Below are positions 20,569-31,501 of a DNA stretch of 64,000 nucleotides, piece by piece. Position numbers and translations under genes: made by a program. The notes beneath the pieces are model-generated. The model saw only the letters and a list, made by a program, of their open reading frames with translations. It had not been told where the DNA came from and searched no databases. The stretch covers positions 55,018,395 through 55,082,394 of the forward strand of contig NC_088912.1 of assembly GCF_963576675.1 (NCBI RefSeq), read 5' to 3'. The stretch's first letter is position 1. Every line of letters begins with the position of its first letter. This DNA is from Euphorbia lathyris. Lineage: Eukaryota > Streptophyta > Magnoliopsida > Malpighiales > Euphorbiaceae.

Positions 20569-22674
20569 CTAGTACCAGCAATCCGCCCTTGGCCTATGAG
20601 GGATAGGAATTTGGTGAATTAGTGCCCTGTCCCTTTCAGAAAATAGTTGGTGAATTATTGTCGTATCCCATTGGTTGTCTGTCGATATCAGGCTGCTAAC
20701 TGGTTTATCAAAATTTGCTGAAATCGGAACCACTGCAACGAAGGGATTCCTTCTGTCAGGTAACCATGGGTCAGACCAAACCCGAGTGTCTTTCCCGTCT
20801 CCAACGGTACGTCTTAACCCTGCCCCAAGGAGGTCCTTTGCAGCTAGAACGCTTCGCCAAAGGAAGCTTGGGTTATTGCCAGTTGTAGCTTCAAGGACTG
20901 ATGTTCTCGGAAAATAGCGTGCCTTGTAAACCTGTGCCACCAATGAATCGGGATTCTGCAGTATCCGCCATAGTTGTTTGGCTAGAAGAGCCATGTTAAA
21001 CTGTCTCAATTTTTTGAACCCCATGCCGTCGGCCTTTTTTGGTTCACAAAGTTTATCCCAGGATTTCCATCGAACACCCTTGCGAGAGCCATATTCTGCA
21101 CCCCACCAGAATGAGTTCATCATCTTTTCAAGAGCCGCGCATAGCATTTCCGGTATCAGGAACAGACTCATCGCATAAGATGGTAATGATTGCAAGACGG
21201 ATTTTATTAGAATCTCCTTACCGGCTCTTGAGAGGAATTTAGCCTTCCAGCTATTGAGCCTTTTAGTAAACATTGCCTCTAAATAGGCGAATACCTCCAC
21301 CTTTTTCCTTCCGATCAACGCAGGCAGTCCCAAGTATTTACTCGCATTAGTGGTTTGATCCACCCCCAACATCGAGCTTATCCTATTACGCAGCTCCGTA
21401 CTGCAATTGCGGCTGAAATTAATGGACGACTTTGAGAAGTTTACCTTCTGGCCTGATGCTAATTCGTATGCTTCCAGACTGTTCTTAATCACTGTACTTT
21501 CTGGATTCGTGGCCCTGAAGAACAAATAACAGTCATCGGCAAAAAACAGGTGAGAAATACTGGGAGCCGACCTAGCAATTTTACACCCGTGAATATCGCC
21601 GTTATTTTCAAGATGTTTCAGGAGAGATGACAAGCCTTCCGCACATATTAGGAAGAGATAGGGCGAAATCGGGTCACCTTGGCGGAGGCCCCGGTGTGGA
21701 AGAATAGGACCAATAGAGTGATCGCCATTTATAATCTGATACCGAGCCTTTGTAACACACTGCATCACTAACCGAATCCATCTTTCATCGAATCCCAATC
21801 TCTCCATCATCTTTTCAAGGAATTTCCACTCTACCCTATCATATGCCTTAGCCATGTCAAGCTTTAAGGATGCCACCCCTTTCTGCCCCTGAGTCTTCCT
21901 TTTGAGGTAGTGGTTAACTTCAAACGCGAGCATCACGTTATCCGTAATTAGCCGGCCTGGAATAAAAGCACTCTGGTTTGGTGAAATAATCACATCCAGA
22001 ATTCGTTTGAGTCTGTTGGCTATGGTTTTGGAGATGATCTTGTATATGACGTTGCAAAGAGCAATCGGACGGAGGTCAGAGACTAGTTCCGAGCTTGATT
22101 TCTTTGGTATCAGTACGATGTTTGTATCATGAATGGTATCCGGAAGCAAACCAGAGTTGAGCCACTGTAGACAAGATGCCGATACCTGTGTACCAACGAT
22201 GTCCCAATACTTCTGATAAAAACATGGGGTAAAACCGTCCGGGCCTGGGCTCTTGTCAGGGTGCATACTGAATAATGCGGCTTTAACCTCCTCCTCATCA
22301 AAGGGGGCTAGCAGTTCTTCATTTAATTCCTGTGTAATCTTTCGTTGCACATGTTGTGAGATTTCATATGTCAGACAGCCATTAGAGCTAAATAGGGAAT
22401 TAAAATAACTCAACAAATGGTCTTCCAAACCCAATGCCCAATCATACCAGACACCATTCTCATCCTTCAACTTACTGATTGTATTCTTTTTTCTTCGCTG
22501 GGTGGCTGAGGCGTGGAAGAATTTAGAATTTAAGTCACCCTCACTGAGCCAGAGTTGTTTGGACTGCTGCCTCCAGTATGCTTCTTGCTGAAGTAAAAGC
22601 ATCTCGAGCTGCTCCCTGGCCACGGCAAATGCCAATTGTGAGTCTTCGTCGCTACAGTATCGTAGCTGTCTCAA
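20569..22674 (-). pseudogene. LINE ORF2: reverse transcriptase
   Basis: 701 codons. The RT motifs are [65 protein letters not shown] and the active site HLFFADDCYLFF. The RT extension WWGAEYGSRKGVRWKSWDKL follows. It begins mid-protein, just after the missing endonuclease. It stops at a nonsense codon near 20566, so the copy is inactive. Confidence 0.85.
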
Positions 22675-22682
22675 CCGAGCCT

Positions 22683-24315
22683 TGATGCGCCCTCACCTAA
22701 CTCGAGATGAGAACTCACTAAGGGATAAGTGTACCCCGTCGTTATCAAGTAATAAATTTCTTGTTTAAATCCAGGTTATCGTCCACAGGATTTATTTCTG
22801 CAAGTATCAAGCTACTTGGTCTCGGATGTTATCTAGGCTTAGGGGGTTTTGAGTTTGGTTTGTTTAATTAATCTACTCCTAGGTTGAATTATACTAATCC
22901 TAGCTAAGTTATCTAATTCTAACTAAATTATCTAAGTTATTCTACGCCTAACTAAGTTACTCTACCCCTAATTGATCTTTCATTAATGAAACTATTCGAA
23001 GGAACATGGTATGAACGATAATAATAAAGATAGATTATCAAGTCTATTGAATAAAAACCTAATCTGAGTCACTTGTATTCAAGGCGATTAACCCTACTTA
23101 CCCTCCTGAGGTTCCTAGCGCGTGATTCCCTAAGGCCGAAACTAGGTCTAAGGCTCAGTAAATTGGCGCTTAATCAACTAAGAGGTCGTCAATCTCCTAG
23201 GCTCTGACTAGGTCAGATTCAGCTCGCAATATGTGCCTACTAGATTTTGGGGCTTTTGAATGAGTTAAACCAATTGAATAAAGCGTAAGACAGAGATTAG
23301 ACAAATAATCATAGAACAAAACAAGAGCTAAATTATTATTAAAGGCGAATATAATTGTCACAAGATACAATAAGTCAAGTTCGGCAACTGTATCAAAGAG
23401 TACAAACATGGAAAGATAAAAGGAGATACAAAAATCCCTTTCAGGGAACCTGTTTACTCTGCAGCCGGCGACTTAATCTTAAGGACGGACCTTGGTAATT
23501 CCTCGGGAGAAAGCTTTGAAGGAGCTTCAATGGAGGTTGAGGAAGATGGAGAAGATGGAGAGGAATTACAAGGGGAATGCTAAAATAATTTACAAAAACG
23601 AAAGATATCTAATTTACATTGGAAAAACTCTATTTATAGACGCGGTTCGGGCCCTTTTCTTGACCTAATTCGTGTCCTTATTGATGTAGGAAGTTGTGGG
23701 GTCCATCGTGGCTTCGTGGGGGCGGAATTGGTCTTTTTGACCAATTCCCGCAGGTCTGCTCGCCGAGCAGGGCGAGCTGCTCGGCGAGCAGGCGCCTGGC
23801 GGCCTGCTCGGCGAGCAGGCACAGTGCCTGGGCAGTGCCTGGGCAGTGCCTGGGCGGTGCCTGGGCAGTGCCTGGGCAGTGCCTGAGCAGTGCCTGGGCT
23901 GCGTGCCGATGCTCAATTCGCCGAGCGACTGCCGGGTTCCCCGAGACTCGATTTTTGCCTGAAATTTGATCATGTTTTAACCTGCACACGCACATAAACT
24001 CCAAACAACATTAGTCCAAGGGCTAAATTGACCCGCCAATCGCTTATTTGAGCAAACGCTTCGTTTGGTGCGACTTTTGACGGATCAATTAGCTTCAAAA
24101 GATAACGGAATTATAATATGCATGCCATTTGGGCCGTATTTGCCTAAATTGATCATAAAACGAGCCTAAACAACGAAAAGTAAATAAAACGTTTCCAATT
24201 TCTAACTAACTCACACAAAAGCATTTAAATGCGAGAATTGCTCGCTTATTAACTAAATAACGCTAAAACCCGTCCTAAAACTGTACCCAAAGATAGGGGT
24301 TTTTTACCCCTATCA
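22683..24315 (-). repeat. 3' LTR of the Athila-type element
   Basis: 1,633 bp; on minus it starts TGATAGGGGTAAAAAACCCC and ends GCGCATCA. It is preceded on minus by the purine-rich GCGAGGAGG (24318-24326), a probable polypurine tract. It contains a run of AGTGCCTGGGC units and GC-rich palindromes (23756-23900). Confidence 0.85.
23752..23906. repeat. GC-rich palindromes plus 11-bp tandem repeats inside the LTR
   Basis: The palindrome CTGCTCGCCGAGCAG and variants (23756-23818) are followed by about seven tandem copies of GCAGTGCCTGG. The other LTR (28766-28870) has the same array with about 30 bp of palindrome missing. The block is strikingly GC-rich in an otherwise AT-rich element. Confidence 0.8.
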
Positions 24316-25921
24316 AACCTCCTCGCACTTAAAACTTTACTTATCCCCAAGTAAACTAAAAAACTAAACTCGTAATCACAAGCAAGCTAGAAAACCTCCC
24401 GGTTTGACTAGGTGCTTGACACAATTTCGAGCATCTGTAATTACATGCATTCGAAAATACAAAGTAGAGACACGATATCCAAAAGCCTCATTTCAATTAT
24501 CATAGGTCATATGTTTTAAGAAAAAGGACACATGTTCAATTAAACGAGCTTGAGGGGATCGCTAAGTAAAACACCTCACTATAGGTAGTTCACTCATTTC
24601 ACACAATTTTCGGTGGCTAAAGTGTTTACTCTCGGCTTATGTTCTTGCTTAGGATTACGTTGATTTTGCACGTTCATCCGAGTTCCTCTACTATGCTATA
24701 TGACTCCGATGATATCAAAAACAGCATCGAATTGGGGTTGTAATGTGGTTAGAGGGTTAAAGGTACAACAAGGGTTAATAGTTCTAGCGCTAGAAAAACA
24801 AAGTTCAAATGGCTTTAGCAAATATGAAGTGACTGAGCTTTTTATTCATTATTTCTTTCTTCTTTTTTTTTTTCTTAAGACATTTTGATTTTAAGAACTG
24901 AGGAATGAAGTTCTCCTTTTTGTTCGTCTCTTTTCTTTTCTTTTCTTTTTTTGTTTTTATCTTTTTTTTATCTTTTTTTCTTTTTGGATAGTGATGCTCA
25001 ATCACTTCTTAGCCTTTTGGCTTGCTACTATGATGCCATAAACAAAGACAAAGCGCTAGAGGAAAACAAAAGCTCGATGTGAGCTTTGCAAAAACTTAGG
25101 GTTAAGTAACAAACCAAGTGATGGCTTGCAAAAATTGGGTTAGAACGAAAGAAAAATCTATAAACTACAAAAATACAGGCTCGAAGGGGCTTCCTAGAGT
25201 GGATGAAAAAGAGAAAATAAGGTAAAGAAAATGGTTAATTCTAGTGAGGCTGATTCATCGTTTATCATCTCAAATCATTGCATGTAGGTTCAACATAGTA
25301 TTAGGTGCAAAATCTGTAATCTTTCCACAAGTCAAAGCATTCACACAAAAATGTCAAGAAAAAGAGCTTTTTGATGTTCGCTCTTAGGCTCAAATTCAAC
25401 TCACAATTCTTTGGGTTTCAATTTTGTGTTTACTAGTTTTCCCCAAACTCAAGTTCAACATCACATGCCTTCAATTCTTAAGTTATCTACCTAAGTAACG
25501 ATTTTAGCATTTCTTCAAAAGTAGGGTCTAAATGCAAACTTTAGCTCATGCTCTTACAGATACAAGGATTGTGTCCTACACCTAAACTAGTTGTCATGCA
25601 ATCTTAGATTCGGTTCTCAGCCCTCAAGGACAAATAACGAAGTTTAGATTCGAAGGAGGTTCACGGTTTTAGGTCCTAAACATGCAAAACCTAAATAAAA
25701 CCCGAAAAACGCAAAACTAAACTAGACACGACGCAACAAAAATTTAAAAATTATACAATTTTTGTAAGTTTGTCTACCCCTCCTCCTCACACTAAAAATA
25801 TGCAATAAGTTTCAACATTGCATCACAAACCATAGAGTACAAGTGCAAAAAGTTAGGGTGGAGAAGACAAATTACTGATTTTAGCGCAATCGCCAAAAGC
25901 TTGACGATTTGCGGTGGAATT

Positions 25922-25954
<33 letters not shown>

Positions 25955-26492
25955 TATTTATTTCAGCTTCGTTCGGGAAAAAACCCCGAACCGCTGCTTA
26001 TCTCGACCGAGCAGCGGGCTGGGCGCAGTGCCCAGCGGCGGGCTGCGCGCCAGCGCCCAGGGGCAGGCTGGGCGCTAGTGCCCAGCGGCATGCTGGGCGC
26101 CAGCGCCCAGCTCGCGGCGAGCAGGGCCCTGCTCGCCGAGCTGGGCGGCAGTGCCCAGGTCGCCCGAGCTGGGCCTCTTGGGGCCAAAAAAAATATATTT
26201 TTTTTTCTTTTTTTTAAATTTTATTTTAAACCTGAAAACTTTAAAATAAAAAATAAAAATAAAATAAAATAAAATAAAACTAAACAACTAAAAAAATATA
26301 TATATTTTTTATTTATTTATTTATTTTTTTAAACAACACTTTTAAAAAAAACGTAAAAGAAAACTAAAAAGACTAAACTAAAAGATCAATGTATAATCTA
26401 AATAAAACAAACCTGAAAAGTTTTATTAAAACTTGGGTTGCCTCCCAAGAAGCGCTACGTTATAGTCGGTGAGCTCGACATAGAATTCCCGC
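24316..26492 (-). other. Non-coding internal region of the Athila-type element
   Basis: No long ORF. It has T-rich runs (24845-24990), a TTA microsatellite (25932-25965) and a GC-rich island (25975-26185) with motifs like those in the LTR, flanked by A/T homopolymer-rich sequence. Confidence 0.6.
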
Positions 26493-27455
26493 CTAGGTGT
26501 ATGCTTCTACTCGCGTTAGGAACTCGAACTCCTTAACAAATAACTCGTACCTACAAAACGGATTAAGAGCCTCAAATAAGTTTAATGAAAGTGGGAGGCC
26601 GAATTTAAACATATTATGAAAAAGTTTGGTTTGCTCCCTTTTGGGTTCTCTTGGTAGGTCGAAGAGAATGAAAACTTCTGAACAAGGAGTAAATCCAAAC
26701 TTTTCGAACTTTTGAGGAAAAGGTAGTTGATATACACAAGCTTCGATTTGATCGTTTATTTCTATCACATGATTTAGAATTTCAGATTTTGAACCGGGGT
26801 TGCTTACCGCTTCCGGTTCTTCACTTACCTCGAGTGATGCATGTGATAGTGGACTTGGTTCTACCTTTTTGTCATTCCTCAAAGAGATGGCTTGAGCTGA
26901 TTCCCTTTGTGGGATTTCTATGTTTTCCTTTATGCTTGGGAGAGCATCTCGGGATTGCTTTTGCATCTCTTGGTTTATTTGAGCCAGTTGGTTGCTCAAG
27001 TCCTTACAAACCTCCTCGTTGATTGTAAGTCGGGCTGATATTCCTTTCAAAAGGGACAACACCTCATCTCGTGAGCTAGAGGGTTGTGGAGGAACTTGGC
27101 TTGCTTGTTCGTAAGGGAACATTCCCAATTCGTTTTCCCTGTGCTCATTAACAAACCTATTTGGAGGCCTCAACATGTTAGGGTTCCCGTAGGACAGATT
27201 TGAGTGTTGAGGTCTCCTCCAATCACTACCATAAAAGCTGTAAGAATTGGGGTTAAAATTATACCTTTGGTGATTACCCACAAAACTTACACTTTCATTG
27301 GTGTTGAGGCTCAGATTTGCCATCAAGATATCCATTTTCTCATTTAAGTCGGCCATGGAGGGATTGGGAGCCTCATTCTCCAGGGTATGAATGTATTGTC
27401 TTGATGGGATAGTAAACTTTTGAGCTTGCCACTCGACTTTTTCTTGCCAATTCAT
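26493..27455 (-). CDS. Gag-like ORF of the Athila-type element
   Basis: 320 residues in one frame, beginning MNWQEKVEWQAQKFTIPSRQ about 210 bp after the PBS. It carries QHSNLSYGNPNMLRPP, a motif of Athila/Gypsy gag C-terminal regions, and a helical segment (LKGISARLTINEEVCKDLSN). There is no zinc knuckle and no protease. It may be the C-terminal remainder of gag that fed a lost pol. It is open throughout despite the missing pol. The C-terminal 100 residues (LPFPQKFEKFGFTPCSEVFI) are not recognised. Confidence 0.6.
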   Translation of the reverse strand: MNWQEKVEWQAQKFTIPSRQYIHTLENEAPNPSMADLNEKMDILMANLSLNTNESVSFVGNHQRYNFNPNSYSFYGSDWRRPQHSNLSYGNPNMLRPPNRFVNEHRENELGMFPYEQASQVPPQPSSSRDEVLSLLKGISARLTINEEVCKDLSNQLAQINQEMQKQSRDALPSIKENIEIPQRESAQAISLRNDKKVEPSPLSHASLEVSEEPEAVSNPGSKSEILNHVIEINDQIEACVYQLPFPQKFEKFGFTPCSEVFILFDLPREPKREQTKLFHNMFKFGLPLSLNLFEALNPFCRYELFVKEFEFLTRVEAYT

Positions 27456-27668
27456 TGATCAGAGAATGCTGAGAAAAAGTGAAGTTCTAGCACAAAAGTT
27501 GATAAATAACAGTATACAGATATGAACAAGTATAGAAAAGTATAAAGAAATCATATATCAACAAGTATAAACGATATAAACAAGTATAAACGATATAAAC
27601 AAAGATATTCACAATGAATGCCTAAACTAACAAATCAACCTTTGGTTCGATATTGCAGAAGAAATAAA

Positions 27669-27686
27669 TCCCCGGCAACGGCGCCA
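27669..27686 (-). promoter_or_regulatory. Primer-binding site, matches tRNA-Asp 3' end
   Basis: On minus it reads TGGCGCCGTTGCCGGGGA, complementary to the 3' end of plant tRNA-Asp including CCA. It lies 6 bp inside the LTR end. This PBS is typical of Athila-type elements and fixes the element's orientation. Confidence 0.88.
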
Positions 27687-27692
27687 AAAACT

Positions 27693-28875
27693 TGATGCGC
27701 CCTCACCTAACTCGAGATGAGAACTCACTAAGGGATAAGTGTACCCCGTCGTTATCAAGTAATAAATTTCTGGTTTAAGTCCAGGTTATCGTCCACAGGA
27801 TTTATTTCTGCAAGTATCAAGCTACTTGGTCTCGGATGTTATCTAGGTTTAGGGGGTTTTGAGTTTGGTTTGTTTAATTAATCTACTCCTAGGTTGAATT
27901 ATACTAATCCTAGCTAAGTTATCTAATTCTAACTAAATTATCTAAGTTATTCTACGCCTAACTAAGTTACTCTACCCCTAATTGATCTTTCATTAATGAA
28001 ACTATTCGAAGGAACATGGTATGAACGATAATAATAAAGATAGATTATCAAGTCTATTGAATAAAAACCTAATCTGAGTCACTTGTATTCAAGGCGATTA
28101 ACCCTACTTACCCTCCTGAGGTTCCTAGCGCGTGATTCCCTAAGGCCGAAACTAGGTCTAAGGCTCAGTAAATTGGCGCTTAATCAACTAAGAGGTCGTC
28201 AATCTCCTAGGCTCTGACTAGGTCAGATTCAGCTCGCAATATGTGCCTACTACATTTTGGGGCTTTTGAATGAGTTAAACCAATTGAATAAAGCGTAAGA
28301 CAGAGATTAGACAAATAATCATAGAACAAAACAAGAGCTAAATTATTATTAAAGGCGAATATAATTGTCACAAGATACAATAAGTCAAGTTCGGCAACTG
28401 TATCAAAGAGTACAAACATGGAAAGATAAAAGGAGATATAAATATCCCTTTCAGGGAACCTGTTTACTCTGCAGCCGGCGACTTAATCTTAAGGACGGAC
28501 CTTGGTAATTCCTCGGGAGAAAGCTTTGAAGGAGCTTCAATGGAGGTTGAGGAAGATGGAGAAGATGGAGAGGAATTACAAGGGGAAAGCTAAAATAATT
28601 TACAAAAACGAAAGATATCTAATTTACATTGGAAAAACTCTATTTATAGACGCGGTTCGGGCCCTTTTCTTGACCTAATTCGTGTCCTTATTGATGTAGG
28701 AAGTTGTGGGGTCCATCGTGGCTTCGTGGGGGCGGAATTGGTCTTTTTGACCAATTCCCGCAGGTCTGCTCGCCGAGCAGGGCGAGCTGCTCGGCGAGCA
28801 GGCACAGTGCCTGGGCAGTGCCTGGGCAGTGCCTGGGCGGTGCCTGGGTAGTGCTTGGGCAGTGCCTGGACGGTG
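27693..28875 (-). repeat. 5' LTR of the Athila-type element, truncated
   Basis: Aligns with 22683 to about 23900 of the other LTR, then ends inside the GCAGTGCCTGG array. The remaining third of the LTR, with its promoter-distal start, is not found anywhere else in the window. Confidence 0.85.
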
Positions 28876-29952
28876 CAAGGGAGAGAACCTTTTTTCCTCC
28901 TCAGTGGGTTTGTAACCCGCCTTAAATTTTTTGTAACAAGTAAGAATTCTGTCTTGGAGGATTTGCTCAACGCACCCCCAATGCTCCCACCATTGTTGGA
29001 ACCAAAGAGGAAATTTTTCTGGATCACAAGCGGTATCAAAAAAGATAAGCCAAGAATGTTTTCTCCCAACATTATTAATCAGGAGGGCATTCCACCAGGC
29101 CTGTTGGTATTCCCAGTAATTAAAAGGAGTCTCAGAAAATTCTTCTTCCTTGTATTCCACAGGAAAATACACAGGTTCAGACAGTGGATGTTTCCAGTCT
29201 ATCGGAGAAATAACCTTGTGAATTTTTATTGTGGAATATGCTGGGTCTGAGTGTTCAGATTTCCAGTAAAAGTGTTTGAAAGAAGCAGAATTTGTGACAG
29301 TAAGAATCATTTCATAATATCGTGAAGTCTTGTTTAAGTCCCATGATTTGAAAAACCAATTTTTACCAAAAGCTTTTTCAATTGAAACTTGAGGATCTTC
29401 ATGATAAAAGCCTTTTTCTACAGAAAGAACATTTTGAAATGAATTCTTGACAATGAAATCACTTGGAAAAGTTGAAGGAATTGGAGAAGGGACAACATGT
29501 GTGAAAGCCACTTGGGAATTTTGAAAATTGGAATTGGAGATTGTTTTTTGGGTATCATGAAAATATTTTTGGGAAGTTGAGATTTGGGAACTTAAAACAT
29601 TTTTAGAAATTTCATGAGAAAGGGCTTTTGTTGAAGAAGATTCTCCTTTCTCAGGTTTTTGAACAATTGGAATCTCTTCTTTTGGAGTCTGATACTTGAC
29701 TAGAGCTTGTTGAAGCTCTGGGGATTTTGCAAATGTTTCTGCCAACCATTTTTGGATTTTAGGGTCCAAACCTGATTGGTTGGTATCTTGAAGAGTTGAT
29801 TCTTTCTTTACAGCGGCATCTCTCCATGTTTTTATTTTTGAATCTTCATCAGAATTTTTGTTGGAATCTCTCCCAGCGATTGTGGAATCTCTCCCAGTGA
29901 TTTCTTTTCCTTTATTTTTCTTCGGCATGGCTGGAATTTTGAAGGAATTCAC
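28675..29952 (-). pseudogene. Truncated pararetrovirus last ORF fused to Athila LTR sequence
   Basis: The first about 359 residues equal those of the intact ORF at 40309-41847. After EEEKRFSPL the frame continues into the LTR's tandem repeats, giving the low-complexity tail HRPGTAQALPRHRPGTAQAL. The C-terminal third of the viral protein is missing. This is a chance fusion at the junction (28876), not a designed protein. Confidence 0.85.
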
Positions 29953-31500
29953 GGGTTAGGAAGTCAGGAATAGAATTTGTATCTCCTTTTATAAACTCAA
30001 TATCAAAATCATAAATGCTTAAAATTGCTTGCCAACGTGCAAAAATCTGTTTTGATGCAAGGTTTTTAACATCCTTTTGTAAAACTTCTTTTGCACTTTT
30101 GCAATCAATTCTTAAAAGAAATTTTTGATTTAGTAAATCACTTTGAAATTTGTTTATACATAAAACAATACTCAAAATTTCTTTTTTAATTGTTGAGTAA
30201 TTTCTTTGGCATTCATTCCAATGTCTAGAGGTGTATTGAACTATGTGTTCTTTACCCTTGGAAAGTTGTTTAAGAATTCCACCATAACCTAGGTCAGAGG
30301 CATCTGTTTCTACAACCTTAGGTAGGGAAGGATCAGCTAGATGAAGACAAGGAATCTCTAAGACCTGTTATTTGATTTTTCTAACAAGAGCAGTATGCTC
30401 TTTAGTCCATGGGACAGGATTCTTCTTGAGTCTATCATGTAATGGCTTAGCCATTCTGTTGATATTGGGACAAAAATCAAGAACATAATTAAGGCTTCCT
30501 AAAAACCTCTGTAATTGATTTTTATCAAGAATCCTATCGGGAAATTTTTGTGCAAATTGAAGGGATCGTTCAATTGGTGTGATAGTTCCTTTGGATATGT
30601 AGTGTCCTAAGAACCTGATGCGAGTTTGGAACAAGGAAATTTTCGATTTCGACACAACCAAACCATTTTTCTTAACAACATAGAAAAAGGTTTTAAGGTG
30701 TTTGAAATGTTCTTGAATAGAATTTGAAAAGACCAAAACATCATCGATGTACACAATACATAATTTTGAATAATCATTGAAAATGTCATTCATAATTCTT
30801 TGGAATTCAGAAGGGGCATTTTTCAAACCAAAAGGCATTACATTCCACTCATACTGACCAAAAGGAACAGTAAAAGCAGTTTTGTACCTATGAGATTTTG
30901 AAATTTGAATTTGCCAAAATCCTGATTTCATGTCAAATTTCGAAAAAACATAAGCAGAATGAAGTTTTTGCAAAAGATCTTTTTTATTTGGAATAGGGTA
31001 CCTAATCCATCTCAACGCCTTATTCAAAGGTTTGTAATTTATTACTAACCTAGGCGTTCCTCTCTCTATTTCAGAATTTTTATTGACATAAAATGCAGCA
31101 CAACTCCAAGGGGACCTTGATTTTGAAATTAGACCCTTTTGTTCTAATTCCTGAATTTCTTTTCTACAGTATTGCTCAAGTTCTTGGTTCATTTGAATTG
31201 GCCTAGCCTTGGTTGGAATTTGTTTCTCATCAAAATCAATTTCGTAAGGCAAGTCAACAATATGTTGTTTTCTGTCCCAAAAGGCAGTTGGAAGATCAGA
31301 ACAAATTTCTTTTTCAATCAAGTTTTGAAATTCAGAAATTTTCTGTTGGATTGAAGGATTATTTATCTGTTCTTCAAACCGTTTGAAAACAACATCTTTT
31401 TGGAGAGATTGAAGATGATAAGTTTTCCCTTTGATTAAAACATTTAAGGAATTTTCATGAATCGAACAAGCTTTGATTAAATCGAGATTCCTCGTTTGAG
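29912..31500 (-). pseudogene. Left-arm pararetrovirus RT and RNase H region
   Basis: Pieces at 30371-31500 (RT, with MPFGLKNAPSEF and the active site CIVYIDDVLVFS) and 29912-30367 (RNase H, with ETDASDLGYGG) are in one frame, separated by TAA at 30368-30370. They are identical or nearly so to the right arm. Confidence 0.88.
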
Positions 31501-31501
31501 G

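Larger units (their letters stand above)
19509..22682 (-). mobile_element. L1-type LINE, 5' part missing
   Basis: Poly(A) tail seen as poly(T) at 19509-19525; ORF2 ends 18 bp before it. Reverse transcriptase, zf-RVT and RNase H are present. The endonuclease and ORF1 are absent because homology stops exactly where the Athila-type LTR starts (22683), and no continuation is found on the other side of that element. It differs clearly in sequence from the LINE in the helicase intron. Confidence 0.85.
22683..28875 (-). mobile_element. Non-autonomous Athila-type Gypsy element, 5' LTR truncated
   Basis: Two long direct repeats begin with the same block (TGATGCGCCCTCACCTAACT) at 22683 and 27693. On the minus strand the LTR ends ...GCGCATCA, followed by AGTTTT and the PBS. 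The internal region (24316-27692) has one gag-like ORF and no protease, RT or integrase. The right LTR ends abruptly at 28875 at the pararetrovirus junction. LTR copies differ by a few substitutions and one indel of about 30 bp, suggesting a fairly recent insertion. The element resembles a LARD and would depend on enzymes in trans. Confidence 0.85.

Noticed and set aside
23634..24004. Ala/Arg/Pro-rich ORFs in the Athila LTR
   Set aside because: Translations of GC-rich palindromes and 11-bp tandem repeats in several frames.
25901..26287. ORFs of about 70-120 codons on both strands in the Athila interior
   Set aside because: Composition-driven: GC island flanked by homopolymers; all frames are open equally.
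22683..28875. Segmental duplication as an explanation of the two 1.2-1.6 kb repeats
   Set aside because: The PBS next to one copy, purine tract next to the other and TG/CA ends show they are LTRs.
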